Of a stretch of DNA of 64,000 bases, positions 10,739-21,536 are shown piece after piece; position 1 is the first letter of the stretch, and every line of letters begins with the position of its first letter. The position numbers and the translations under genes were made by a program. This stretch comes from Gari tellinella (taxonomy: Eukaryota > Mollusca > Bivalvia > Cardiida > Psammobiidae): positions 30,390,693-30,454,692 of the forward strand of contig OV277871.1 in NCBI GenBank assembly GCA_922989275.2. The letters are read 5' to 3'. The notes under the pieces were generated by a model. It saw only the letters and a program-made list of their open reading frames with translations. It was not told where the DNA came from and made no database searches.

Positions 10739-11588
10739 TTAAGGAATAATATTCTGAGCAGCCACTAGAGGGCCAAGAGCCTGAAGATTATCTCTAGTAT
10801 GAGAGAAAGATCTTAAATAAAATGAAGAGAAGGTAGATGCATTTTTCCACGACGAGGCGTTTAAAATATCATCTAAAGGCGCATGGTTAACGAAGGCCCA
10901 CGAAGTTGCGAGAGCCCTGAGTTCATGAGAACGAATCTGTAGGAGATACACATTGTTTTCCGACAGGTTAGAATACGCAAAGCGTATAGTTGAAGCAACC
11001 CATCTCGAGATGGATGCTGCAGAGATATCACCTTTTCCTTTCACAGGAATAAAGAGACGTTTACGAGAACCGCGAGTGGCGCTAGTTCTGTCAACGTAAA
11101 ATTTTATAGCTCTGATCGGGCAAACAGTACGATCGGGGTCTGCTCTGTTTAACGTGCGAGCTAGGCTATGAATCTTGAAAGGTTCCGGAGCCTTAGAAGG
11201 GAGTTTTGGCTAGAAACCCTGGTTCACACAAAAATGTAACCGAACCGTCGCTATGCCAACGTAGATGTCCCTCATCGTTAGATAAGGCATGAATTTCGCT
11301 CCGGCGTTTTGCTTAAGCAAACGTGAGTAAAAAGACTGTTTTCCACGTTAAGTGAAGGAGAGAAGCTTTATCTAAGGGTTCGTACGAAGCCTTAGTAAGC
11401 GACCAGAGAACACACGATAGGTCCCACTTGGGAGTGAGAGACCTAGACACAGGTCGAGCTAGTTCAAAAGAACGACTAAGCAGATCTGACAGGTGAATGT
11501 CTGAACCAATAGAATTTTGTCCACGAAACTTGAGAGTATGAGAGAGCATAGCTCTATACCCTTTTATAGTGCTCACAGCTAGTCCCAT
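10739..11588 (-). pseudogene. DIRS tyrosine recombinase, frameshifted
   Basis: The C-terminal frame (10739-11044, 101 codons) shows HELRALATSWAF and STFSSFYLRSF, the H-x-x-R and Tyr-nucleophile motifs of DIRS recombinases. An N-terminal piece (11313-11588) begins MGLAVSTIKGYRAML, resembling the core-binding domain. The middle (about 11045-11312) is not open in one frame, so the gene is broken. The enzyme would integrate the circular DNA copy by strand exchange without target duplication. It lies at the 3' end of the element, as expected. Confidence 0.75.
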
Positions 11589-11658
11589 ATCTTCGAAGAG
11601 ATATGTTAGGAAATCAGCTATGTGATGGATAGAGGGATGGATTGGATCAATCTTCCCT

Positions 11659-13595
11659 CTACTTCACCAATCTGTGAAGATGTCCACTTGGCGTCATAGA
11701 CTGTACACGTCGAAGAGCGTCTAGCCTTGATGATATGTGTGGAGACCTCAGAAGAAAGTTTCTTCTTTCTGAGGCCTTACCTGATAACGACCACACGTTA
11801 AGGTGGAACATGAGGGGGTTGTCGTGAAAGACGTTTCCTTTTTGAGACAGTAGATCCTCTTGGTGCGGAAGAGGTCTGGGATGATCGTAAAGAAGTTCCA
11901 GGAGATCGTTGAACCACGATCTCTGGGGCCAGTACGGAGCTACTAGCAGAATTCTGCATTCTGACTGTCTGATCTTGTTTAGTACAGCCGGAATCAGAAT
12001 GAATGGGGGAAATGCATAAGCGAACAGGTGATTCCAATTCAGAGTTAGGGCATCTATCCCCCAAGCTGCGTGATCCAGAACTGAAGACACATACAGAGGT
12101 AGTCTGTTGTTCAGTCTGGTCGCGAACAGGTCCACTACTGGACGATCTAAGCAAAGGAATATCAGGTTGACTATTCTCTGATTGAGAGACCATTCTGATG
12201 GCAGAATCTGGTTCCGGCGGGACAGGCTGTCTGCTATAGAGTTCAGTCTGTCCGCTAGATGTTTGACCCTTATGGTGATCCCGGAGGATTGGCAAAGGAG
12301 AAAAAGCTTCCCTGTCTTGAAAAAGAGCAAGAGAGTGAGTCCCGCCCTGTCTGCGGATGTAAGAAACTACTGCCGTGTTGTCCGTGGACAGAGACACACA
12401 GTGGCCCTTTGGAACAGATAGAAAAGAGGACAGAGCTAGTCTTACTGTCATCAATTCTAGGTTGTTGATATGAAGTTGAGATTCCTGTCGAGACCATAGG
12501 CCCGAAACCACAAAAATGGTTCTAGGTGCGCTCTCCACCCTTCTTTGCTCGCATCTGTGAAGAGAAACAGGGACGGGGACGGAAGATGGAGAGGAACGCC
12601 TTTCAGCATTCTGTCTTTGTTCAGCCACCATTCCAGAGCTTGATGGAATGGAGGACGGAGGGGAACTATCGCCGAGAGGTTGTCCCGGCGGGGCCTCCAT
12701 AGAGATAAGAGATAGAACTGAAGGGGTCTCATAAAGAGGCGACCCAGTTCTATGAAGTCCGCCGTTGAGTTCAGAGTCCCTAGGAGAGACAGAAGAGACC
12801 TGGCGGAGCAATGACGTTTGTGTAAGAAGGTCTGAATCAGATCTAGAAACTTGATCTATTCTGGCAGGCGGAACGCGAACTACGTTCCTGTCCGTGAGAA
12901 AATTCATCCCTACGAAGACAAAAAGTCTTGGGATGGAATCAAACTTGACTTGTTTAGGTTTAGTATGAGACCTAGACCTGAAACGATTCCCCAGCAACGG
13001 GCCAGATCGGCGCGAAGAAATATGACCATTTCCTTGACGAAGGAGCCAATCGTCGAAGTATTGGAGAAGGATCGAGCCCCCCCCCCCCCCCACTCTTAAG
13101 TGTGAGGCTACTATCCTCATCAGTTTTGTGAAGACCCTGGGCGCTGAAGACAGGCCAAAAGGTAGGGCACGAAACTGGTAGACCGTAGAGCCATGGCAGA
13201 ATCTGAAAAGATGCCTGGATCGTTTGTGGATTGGTACATGGAAGTACGCATCTGATAGGTCCAAGGACAGAACCCACTGACATGGGCGGATCGCAAGCCG
13301 GATAGAGGCTTGTGTCTCCATCTTGAAAGATTCTTTCTCTAGGTACAGATTGAGAGAAGAGAGATCGATGATCGGTCTCCATGAGCCGTCTTTCTTGGGG
13401 ACAAGAAAAAGGCGACTGTAGAATCCCGGGGATTGAAGATCCCGGACCCTTTCTACCACCGCTTTGTCTAGCAGGCTGATCACAGCTTGAGCTAGGCCAG
13501 GATGTTCCGACGTAAGATTGATGGGGGCAATCGATAGAGGGGGGCGTCTCTCGAGAGGAATGAAATAGCCCTATCTGACGATGGCAAGAGCCCAC
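11659..13595 (-). pseudogene. DIRS reverse transcriptase / RNase H, frameshifted
   Basis: In the frame open over 11798-13483 there are LFLVPKKDGSWRPIIDLS, WVLSLDLSDAYFHVPI, FRALPFGLSSAPRVF and the catalytic box QYFDDWLL, clear DIRS-type RT motifs. RNase H follows in another frame (12457-12732: LFLFTDASKEGWRAHL). A third frame (11659-12330) has ADSLSRR, then VDLFATRLNNRLP and YAFPP, typical of the region after RNase H in DIRS. At least two frame changes separate these parts. A run of 15 G (minus strand; 13077-13091) lies just before YFDD and encodes a glycine run. Shadow frames on both strands were ignored. Confidence 0.85.
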
Positions 13596-13621
13596 TTGGC
13601 TTGAGTTATTTGGGACCAGGC

Positions 13622-13899
13622 TTAACCCAGGTTTAACTCCCAGTGGTAGTTAATGGTTAATTTATAATTAATTACTGATTGCTGCTGACCGTACCAAGGC
13701 GGGCTCCTATGTTCACTTTGCTTTATGTTTGTATTGCGTGTTGTTTTCTATTTAGTGTGTAGATGAAGGAACGGGATTGTGCGTGCGTGTGTGTGTGTGT
13801 GTGTGTGTTATGGTATGACTGTGTGTGTGTGTTCTGCTTGAGAGGTGGGTGTATTGTTTGTGTTGCATTTCCTGCTTGAGTCTTTCGTATTTATTTGAG
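13622..13899 (-). mobile_element. CA-rich interspersed repeat, copy 1 (in DIRS)
   Basis: This is the reverse complement of 22694-23017 and 42713-43044, truncated at one end. It holds a GT microsatellite (about 13780-13832). It lies between the RT and gag parts of the DIRS element. Origin unknown; the three copies define about 330 bp starting near AATAAATACGAAAGACTC. Confidence 0.65.
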
Positions 13900-13943
13900 A
13901 GAAATGAAGATGCCTGGCGCCCACTGAATGTCGGAAGCAATCT

Positions 13944-14253
13944 GGGGAGGAGGTAGAAAGGGCGAATCCCTAGGGAGGACCCCTAGGGTTTACACCCGAC
14001 GCCTTGGAAGAAGGTGTCGATGTAGACTTGTAACCAGCCGATTTCCCCTGGAAACTCGGCTTGTCCTTATAGGAGTTATCATACCTCTTCCCCTGGTTGG
14101 TCGGCTTATTCTGCTTAGTTTTCTGACGCTTAGCCTGATTAGGGTTAGAGGCAGAAGGCGAATTGCGACGGGTATTAGCTTGTTTAGAGCTATTAACCCA
14201 TGCAGCCGACTTGTGAAGCTGTAACTCCCGATCAGCTTTGGCTACTTCTTTGA
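13944..14253 (-). pseudogene. DIRS gag-like protein, C-terminal part
   Basis: On the minus strand an open frame reads FKGSPLIQIIKEVAKADREL, then a Lys/Gln/Asn-rich basic tail (KRQKTKQNKPTNQGKRY) and ends near SGVNPRGPP before a stop. Basic C-terminal tails are usual for DIRS gag proteins and could bind RNA. The frame is separated from the rest of gag by the LTR-like insertion at 14254-14597. Confidence 0.6.
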
Positions 14254-14597
14254 TAATCTGAATAAGGGGAGATCCTTTGAAAGCACAGAAAACAAAGCAA
14301 ATACTGAAAATTGCAGACTCGGTTTATTTGAGTCTGTTCATGAGCAATACTTAAATATGCAACAGTGCTCACGCCCCCTAGCACCAGCTTAAGCGGAATT
14401 CAACTTTCAACTGTAAATGCGCTGAAATCAATGATTCCAAAGGACCAGAAAGTATAACAACACTGAGAATGAAGCACGGGGCGACTTTTTACAGCCGCCA
14501 CACAAGCACTTAACATCTGCTGTTATGAATTATATAATCTGAATAAGGGGAGATCCTTTGAAAGCACAGAAAACAAAGCAAATACTGAAAATTGCAG
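14254..14597 (-). mobile_element. LTR-like insertion in DIRS gag
   Basis: A 63-bp sequence (14254-14316) is repeated at 14535-14597, with about 215 bp between. On the minus strand the block has a TATA-like ATATTTAAG and an AATAAA about 30 bp later, consistent with an LTR. The same unit occurs alone at 27937-28125. Left and right gag frames are not in register across it, so it is an insertion. A Ty3/gypsy or Steamer-like origin is possible but unverified. Confidence 0.5.
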
Positions 14598-15427
14598 TCC
14601 ACCAAAAAGCTGAGGGGAGGATAGAGGAGCTGACCTCAGAGTCTCCTTAGAAGAAGGCATAGGCAGAGATGTTTTACTAAGAAATGCATCTCTCCTGACC
14701 CGAAGCATTTCGGCTGTATTGGAACAGGCCAAACCCGAAAGGATGCAAGTAGAGCGGTTGACCTGGAAGGCCAGCCGTCAAAGAACCTCGGGGAAGGATT
14801 TTTCTCCGAGGAGAGCTAAATTAAGGCAGCGGCAAACAGGTCAGCGTTGGACGCAAGACCCACCTGTTGCCTCTGCCTTAGTTCCCACCTGTCCAAGAAA
14901 GACATGGACAGGGGGACCGAAGAAGGCTGAGAGAGACCCAAGAGTGGAGCATCAGCATCCAGGGGAGGAATGTTAGCCACTGGAAAAGGTGCATCAGATG
15001 ACGGGACCAGAAGACGCATAGATGCGTTCGGTGCCACTTCCCTAGTGATTTTGGACGGCACCGACCAAGAGGCTTCCGATCTGACCTTGTTGGAAGATTC
15101 CAACTTACTAAGCACTCCGGCAACGGTATGAGTTACCGGAAGCGCTAGCTTGGAAGCCCGGTGTGACAGAACTCCCCGAGCGGAGAGAAGCTTTTCACCC
15201 GCAGACATGGCCATAGGTTCTGAGCAGGAGACAGGCCTGCTACAGAGATCCTCACAGGCCTCGTCGAAGGAGAGAATGGCCGGGTCAATCACCCCGTCTT
15301 CCTCAGTGACCGACTTTGAGTCGTCCTGAGAGCGATCAGTGAGGGGGGATTGCGGACCATGAAGAGAAGCAGAAGGGAGACTGCTTCCGGTAGGACCGGG
15401 AGCAGGAGAAGTTTCCTCTACCGGCAC
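14598..15427 (-). pseudogene. DIRS gag-like protein, middle part
   Basis: The 203-codon frame 14816-15427 includes SFDEACEDLCSRPVSCSE, then GVLSKLESSNK and LSFLDRWELRQRQQVGLASN. Further left another frame holds SSPQLFGG (about 14598-14625) before the insertion. The region follows the Arg/Ser-rich part and precedes the basic tail, the usual order in DIRS gag. No enzymatic motif is present. Confidence 0.55.
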
Positions 15428-15474
15428 AGAGGCCGACGGTAGAGGAAGACCAGATACCGGATATCCGGAAGGGA

Positions 15475-16461
15475 TCAGAAACTAAGATCCCGGAACCTGG
15501 ATCCACTGCACAGAACCCGGCTGTGAAGAAGGATGTAGAGATGGAAACGGGTCCCTAAGAGAAAGAGAGGGCCAATTACGGGGTCTAGCTCTAGGAGGGG
15601 ACGTCGAACGACTCCGGCTCCTCGAGGATGAAATATCCGAAATGGAAGATCCAGAACAAGACCCCAAGAATTTCTTCCAGTTCTTACGCCTGTGACGTTC
15701 CACCGCACGGGCCCTGGAAGAACGGGACTGCCGAGAACGGACAGACCTGTGAGACCTAGATCTGTGACGTCTGCGGCCTTGTCTCTGGGAGAAACTAGAG
15801 TCCAAATCTGAAGATAACCCCGACCGGCCCCTATGATGGCCGGTGGCCGGTCCGACCTCGACACTGGTCGGTGACCGGAGAGGGAGAACGGCCGGTCCGA
15901 CCATGAGAATTGTCGGTGGCCGGACCGACCACGAGATGATTGGCCGGTAGGTTCGGCAGAGACAGTCAGGGGCTCCAAAGGCCGGTGGTCGAACCGACCA
16001 CCAATGGCCTGGTCGGTACTGACCACCACACAAGGTGGGTGGTCGGAGACCTGGTCAGAAAGACCTGGGGAGCCAGGTGCAACCGAGGCTCTCCTGTCGG
16101 AGCAGTAGGGGCTTCCGCCGAACAAAGGCGTGACCCCTGGCAGAGGAGACTCTCGGGAAACAGAGCTATCCCGAGAGCCTCTACGCTCCTTCCTAGATTT
16201 GTAGGAATGTCTATGTTCCAGCTTGGTCCAGGTTCCAGACGACCAACTGGAGGACAGGGAACACGGGGCGGCGCTAGAGCAACCACAGCAGCGAAGACTG
16301 TGAGGTGCTATGATCATCCCAGCTCCCCTTGTTATGCCCGCATGAGCCTTTAATTTGAGGCATGCTAGGTCCCTGCAACAGAAGGAACAAAGACAAAAAA
16401 CGAGTAGAAAAATAATTAATTCCGCTCGAAAATAGAATAAATCTAATGTAAGGATGTTCAA
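15475..16461 (-). pseudogene. DIRS gag-like protein, N-terminal Arg/Ser-rich part
   Basis: Two overlapping frames are open here. The one over 15482-16033 includes RRRHRSRSHRSVRSRQSR and SSSRSRSRSTSPPRARP, an SR-rich tract common in DIRS gag. The other frame (to 16461) holds the upstream part with CGCSSAAPCS. Internal GC-rich repeats of CCGGTCGGACC-type words (15825-16040) encode repeated GHRxxSRSDRP-like units. A frame change is needed between the halves. Confidence 0.5.
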
Positions 16462-16566
16462 GAATAAAATCCGTAAAGAAAAAAGGATACTTAGTATCGC
16501 TAAAGTGTTGGTAAAGTAGAAAGTCTGGGAGCTATGAAAAATTCCTTAAAATCACAATTGCGACCA

Positions 16567-16732
16567 GAAAAAACCACGTGGTATATTGACAAGCGTCTAT
16601 GGACTAAGTGGAGAGCCGCGGTGCGGCGGTATATGCGGTGCTATACTAGGGGGTAGTTCCGGTGGACTTCCTCTTTTTCTGGTAAAATAGTAGTACTAAT
16701 AACCGATAGCAAGATTCATAGCAGGTAAGGTA
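16567..16732. repeat. DIRS right inverted terminal repeat
   Basis: Inverted match to 10258-10430, differing at a handful of positions. It is followed by GTAAGGTATTTTTGCTAATA, which also appears in the internal complementary region. Confidence 0.85.
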
Positions 16733-16745
16733 TTTTTGCTAATAA

Positions 16746-17177
16746 AAATCAATCACGGTTTACACATTGTATTAAGAAAATGCATATATAATGTTCACTC
16801 TGTAAAAAGATACAAAACATAACGTTATCAAGAGATTTTCCGATCATGATCTGGGTTTGATGTATTATGTACGTAAATTTAACCCATAAATACGGTAATT
16901 AAATTCTGAAATTACACTCATTTGCATAAAATATAAAGCGATCATGATCTCGGTATGAACAATAATAATGCGTCTATCGATAATTGTCACCACGCGCCTA
17001 ACATACCAGTAAAATAGGTGTGAAACCTTTATTGCTATATAGACATAAGGTCGACCATGTGACTGTTGGTCTACTATACAAATTAAAGTCGGCCATAGGT
17101 AGGGTCGGCATTCTGACTATCAACCATGACGGACACCCGGACAATGACTGAACAGCGAACACAAAAGCTCACCTTGA
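16746..17177. other. Non-coding, no recognised feature
   Basis: AT-rich sequence without long frames. Nothing recognisable. Confidence 0.3.
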
Positions 17178-17272
17178 CTCATTACCTTATAAATACGCCT
17201 TTTTACGAATTTGATTAATTCCTCCACTGAAGTAAATAGTTTCAATTTATACAATTATTATAGACATATGTA

Positions 17273-18546
17273 TAGGTCGTTTGCAGTTCAAAAAAACACG
17301 ATAATTTTCAAATATCTCCATAACAAGAAAACGGAGATAAATGGAAATTTGCATAGATTTATGATATACCTATACCAACTCTGACAAAAAAGAAATATTT
17401 TTTTCTCTTCGTAATAAAAAAGTTTTATTCATAACTTCTATATAAAGTTTACACTTCTAAGGGACAGTTTTCCGAAGGGTGATTTCAAGTTATTCAACAG
17501 CCTATCTTTCACGACCCGGCAACGCCTCACCGTTAAGCCATCGCATACCATAGCAGTTTACAACTAACCGAACGAGGCCCTGACTGGGGTACGTTAAACG
17601 TATTAACCGATCATACTGTCGTTTGCACACATGTTAGATCCTAATCGGACACCGGAGCCATTTCGTATCTGAATAGGATCCGAACCATGTGCCACTCATA
17701 CGAAAGTTTTATCAACAAAACGCAAAATAACTAAATGCGATAAATAGCAGAAGAGACATGTTCATACCAGACGATCTACACCAACTTACCATTATCAAAT
17801 TTTCAACAGAACGTTTCCAGATCAGTTCGAAAACCTTTATTATTTTATCGCTTAAAGGAAACGTAATCTAAACGTAAGTGCAATACAACTCGAACATTGA
17901 TACATATTAAACTCCAGATAAGGGGAGTATTTCCAACTACTAGTAAATCTTTATTTCTGAATTAAGCCCTATGGTGTGACTACTCATCAGAACCGTCTTT
18001 CTTCGAGTAGCCACACCATATGATATTGTGCTGAACTGGGTGAGAAAATGTTGGACTTGTTCAAGTTCCTCTCTCTTATCTGGAGCTCTGTAATTATGTA
18101 GAAATGTTAGAGCTTCGGTTTGAAAAGTAATTCAATTCTCTTTATTCCTGGTGAAGAGTTCGTGACTTTAGGCATAGTAAACATGTAATGGATTAAGGGG
18201 CCTCACAATTAATTTTGTACAACTAAACAACCAATATCAGCACGGGATTCACCTTTCAGACAGAAGCAACTTGCACGGGATTTTACCTGGGGATATTCTC
18301 CAATATAAACAAACGTGATCAAGGTAATAGCCAATAACACCCCACGTAATTGACCATTTACAGCGACACAAAATTTGTATAAAACAAAGAAGAAAAGTTT
18401 TTAGTTAGACTTTCAAAAATTCTGAATTTCCTTGTCAGAGTTGGTATAGACACATCATAAGTGTATGCAAAATTCAATTTAAATACGTCCATTAGTTTTA
18501 AAATTATCTAAGATTTATCGTGTTTTTTTGAACTGCAAACGACCTA
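17273..18546. mobile_element. Mariner-like non-autonomous element
   Basis: The ends are inverted repeats of TAGGTCGTTTGCAGTTCAAA with weaker inverted similarity for about 150 bp. TA flanks both ends (17271-17272 and 18547-18548). No transposase frame is seen. A family A MITE is nested at 17911-18080. Confidence 0.65.
17911..18080. mobile_element. MITE family A, copy 2
   Basis: The block has the same inverted ends as 305-492 (CTCCAGATAAGGGGAGTA and CTCTTATCTGGAGCTCTG) and shared internal words such as CCCTATGGTGTGACTACTCA. It lies inside the mariner-like element. Confidence 0.65.
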
Positions 18547-18729
18547 TATCATTAAAAAAGAATTTTCTGTATTCTAGCGGATGGTAGCTTAAAGCAGACT
18601 GAAAGTAAAACAGAATGGGCTTTAAGCGGCATTCTGTTTTATTTTCAACTTGCATTAAATGGTTACTTGTTTTCATAACTAGAAACCTGCTATGGGGTAA
18701 AGTTTTAAGCGTTTCATGCTAATATGACC

Positions 18730-18960
18730 CTAAAAGATAAACAAGAGGGGCAGAGGTCCACCTGAGGGCATTGTACCTTAGAAGCTGACTGGACAAAGCA
18801 GCATTTAAATATCACCTGGGGTCACAGTTTGAACAAACTCAATAGAGGACCGCACTTAAAAGCTACATGTCAAATATGATGGATCTATGTCTCATACCAA
18901 ACAGTTAATTATAAAAAATCAAAACTGAATTCGACTGCTAGCAGTAATTTTTAAGTTGTC
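18730..18960. repeat. Fragment of CACCTGAG-type bivalve repeat
   Basis: Words such as TCCACCTGAGG, AGGACCGCACTTAAAAGC and ACATGTCAAATATGATGGAT match the arrays at 54.6-58.7 kb. No coding capacity. Confidence 0.45.
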
Positions 18961-19125
18961 CCATTATACCCTTTGTAAGGGTAATGGATTTTCAGCTTGC
19001 ATCAACAAGATTTGATAACAAACTCTGCTCAAGCTAAACTGTTCAAATTGGGAAATTTACTACCAAATATTGGGAAAAAGTTCCCAGTTTTGGGAATGAC
19101 TCCGTTTATGGGTACCAGTTATATA

Positions 19126-19371
19126 CAGTGGATAATCTGTTATTCTTTCCCAATAAACGCGTTTACGCTAAAACTATTAGTTGCAGTTCAAACAGTTTGG
19201 AGCCAGATCAGACGCCGGGTAACCCGGCATCTGATCAGGCTCCAAACGGTTTGCAACCAAGATAAACAAGAATTATCAGAATTGTCCAAAAGTTGTTCTT
19301 TTCTACGTTTTAGTGCTTTGCGTTTGCGTACGTTTGCGTTTAAACGGGAAAGAATAACAGATTCTCCACTG
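19126..19371. mobile_element. MITE with TA duplication and a palindromic core
   Basis: The ends are inverted: CAGTGGATAATCTGTTATTC and GAATAACAGATTCTCCACTG, flanked by TA on both sides. The centre holds a long palindrome (about 19180-19256) of the GCAAACAG...TGATCAGACGCC family. Overlapping open frames on both strands are palindrome artefacts. Confidence 0.65.
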
Positions 19372-19599
19372 TAAGGAGGAAAAACACTGACCATTATCAC
19401 ATCGGCACCTTCGAAACGTAATTGCAGATCGAGTATTCTGAAGGAGTTGTCACGTTTTGTTTTTTTTTGTTTGTTTTTTTATAAGATATGTCTAACAGCC
19501 TTCCTGTGCAAATATTTCCTTAATTTATAAGCCAGTGTAATAGTATAAATGATAGATATTCATAAAGGATAGGGTTTATGAATAAATATTCTTCAGGAG

Positions 19600-19797
19600 A
19601 AGGGTTAATGAATTGCTCAATAAGTACACTTTTAACACATTTTAACCATTCCTCCACTAAAGAAAATTGTTTCATTTTAAACAGCCACGATATTGACCAT
19701 TAGAAATATTTACTATCCCATAGCATTTGACTGCTTAAAGCAGGATGAAAGTAAAGCAGAATGTGCCTTAAGGAATATTCTGCTTTACTTTCAGTCT
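19600..19797. mobile_element. TTAA-type MITE fragment
   Basis: This holds TTCCTCCACTAAAG, then TTTCATTTTAAACAGCC, then the AAGCAGGATGAAAG hairpin ending at CAGTCTGCTT, where a SINE begins. The left terminus is degraded. Confidence 0.5.
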
Positions 19798-19803
19798 GCT
19801 TGA

Positions 19804-20080
19804 AAAGTCGGTGGTCCAGTGGTAGGACACTCGCCTAGGAAGCGAGAGGTTCAAATTTCGAGCCCTGTCGGGATCACTGAAATTTTTCTGAGCAAAACAT
19901 TAAACCCACATTGCTCCACTTCACCTAGGTGAATGAAATGGGTACCTGGGAGGGAAAGAAGTCAATGTGCCATGGCTGCAACTTGCGCCGTATGTAAATG
20001 GCCGACTTGTGGCTCGATGATCAGGGAGGTAAATGTAAAAGTCGGCAGAATACGATATACGTAAATGAAGACTTTATAAA
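19804..20080 (+). mobile_element. tRNA-derived SINE
   Basis: The head GTCGGTGGTCCAGTGGTAGG, CTCGC-CTAGGAA-GCGAG and GGTTCAAATTTCG forms a tRNA-like sequence with an A box and a weakened B box; the anticodon position reads AGG. A body with GTGCCATGGCTGCAACTTGC and GTGGCTCGATGATCAGGGAG follows. RNA polymerase III promoters of this kind drive SINE copying using LINE enzymes. The insertion abuts the truncated MITE on its left. Confidence 0.65.
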
Positions 20081-20358
20081 CTCACAGTTTTACATTAGTC
20101 TTCAAAACTAGGAGCATGCTATTAGGCGATGAGTTAAGACAGATGATGAAGTCATGACGACAGTGGAAGAGTTAAAACTTTAATTACAAAAAGTCACAGT
20201 TATGTGTATCAGGAACATTTATTTATTATAATGTTGCTATGACGTCCATGTAACTGGGGTTTTAAAGATAATAATAAATCATGATGCAAACTTTTAGAAG
20301 TTTTATTGTAGGCATTTAATAAAAAGTCTGTAAAATAAATGCATGTCTTAATTCCTGG

Positions 20359-20575
20359 GCTCCGGATAAGGGGAATATTTCAAAATAAAAATCTTAATTT
20401 CTGAATTTAACCCTATCTGAAATAGCTATTCAATACAAAACCATCATAGAGTGTTTTCATATACTATGAAAATTTCCCAAATTCATGACTTTCGTACACC
20501 CTTAAATGTTCAAAGTATATCATCATCAGAAAACAACCGATGATGGTTTTGTATTGAAGAGCTATTTAAGATAAA
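20359..20575. mobile_element. MITE family A variant with inner hairpin
   Basis: CTCCGGATAAGGGGAATATT and AATTTAACCCTAT match family A. They continue into a hairpin whose arms are GCTATTCAATACAAAACCAT and ATGGTTTTGTATTGAAGAGC (about 20422-20565). The right family A terminus is not evident. Confidence 0.45.
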
Positions 20576-20579
20576 TGAA

Positions 20580-21240
20580 AAGAGAAAAAGTGTACATTTT
20601 GGTGAACAACTTTTGGCTCTACGGCCATGTAAAATTTACCCCGCCCACTCTTTCTTATTTTGTCCTTTTCAAACAGCCCGCTTCAATAAAATCCATTTCA
20701 AATGAAAACAAATATGATAATTTGGTTTTGTGTTATTTATTACCTGTCTATGGTAGTATTTCTTCATATAAAAACTAATTTAAGAGAAAACAGACACAAA
20801 ATATGAAATTTATAAAGCTCTAAATATCATCGATATGGTATTTTTTTGTAAATTTTGTAAAGGGAGATAATTCTTTTTACTTTAATAACTCAAAATTTTC
20901 AACTCTGACCTTTCAATTTATTTTCATATTTTGAACTGTCTTAGTATGGGCTTTCAACTGGTAGAATATAAGAAAAAGTTTAATACTAGAACTATTTCAT
21001 TTTCAAACTTTTTTACTTTTTTTTTCATAAAATAAAAAATCTAATAAAATCATGCCCTATAAAAAAAATATTTTTGATATTCAAGGATCCATATTGTTCA
21101 AACCTGGTGCCTGCTTTGTCTAAATTTGTTTTTTATATGTGAAAATACAACCATAGACATAGATAAAGAAAACCCAAATAACCATGTTTGTTTTGAAATA
21201 GATTTTACTGAAGTTTGTTCTCTGAATGGGTAACATTTAA
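20580..21240. other. Non-coding, AT-rich, no recognised feature
   Basis: Only short frames in low-complexity AT-rich DNA. Nothing supports a gene. Confidence 0.3.
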
Positions 21241-21536
21241 AAAAAAAAGGTAAACGGCCTTTTGCCCCTCCGGCCTTTTGCCCCTTCCTCAAAAACTGCA
21301 ACACGGAACTTTGCCCCTTCCTGGTTTTACGTACACGGACTTTTGCCCCTTCCCGTTATTTCATACACGGAATGTTGCCCCTTCCATAGCGGAATTTTGC
21401 CCCTTCTGTGTCGAAATGTCAAATATTGCCCCTTCCATATTGAAATGTTGATTTATATAGTATTATTGTCTTTTAAATTTCCAATTTCTTACATTTGAAT
21501 TAAGATTTCGGTAATTCTTTCCCGATTTTGTGTTAA

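Larger units (their letters stand above)
10223..16745 (-). mobile_element. DIRS-like tyrosine-recombinase retrotransposon, decayed
   Basis: The element has inverted terminal repeats (about 10258-10430 and 16567-16732) and an internal complementary region (about 10480-10600) in which the outer end sequences are joined. This arrangement is diagnostic of DIRS elements, which integrate a circular intermediate by tyrosine recombinase. On the minus strand the order is gag-like frames (16461 to 13944), reverse transcriptase/RNase H (13595 to 11659), then tyrosine recombinase (about 11588 to 10739). All genes have frame breaks. Two further insertions sit inside: a CA-rich repeat (13622-13899) and an LTR-like block (14254-14597). 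Confidence 0.85.
17178..18705. mobile_element. TTAA-type (piggyBac-like) MITE split by a mariner-like element
   Basis: The left part (CTTATAAATACGCC, then TTCCTCCACTGAAG) and the right part (GTAGCTTAAAGCAG hairpin, then ACTAGAAACCTGCTATGGGG) together match the family seen at 21537-21824. The 1.27-kb insertion at 17273-18546 separates them. Confidence 0.6.

Noticed and set aside
18997..19400. Long frames on both strands around 19.2 kb
   Set aside because: They arise from a MITE and its central palindrome; no family signature.
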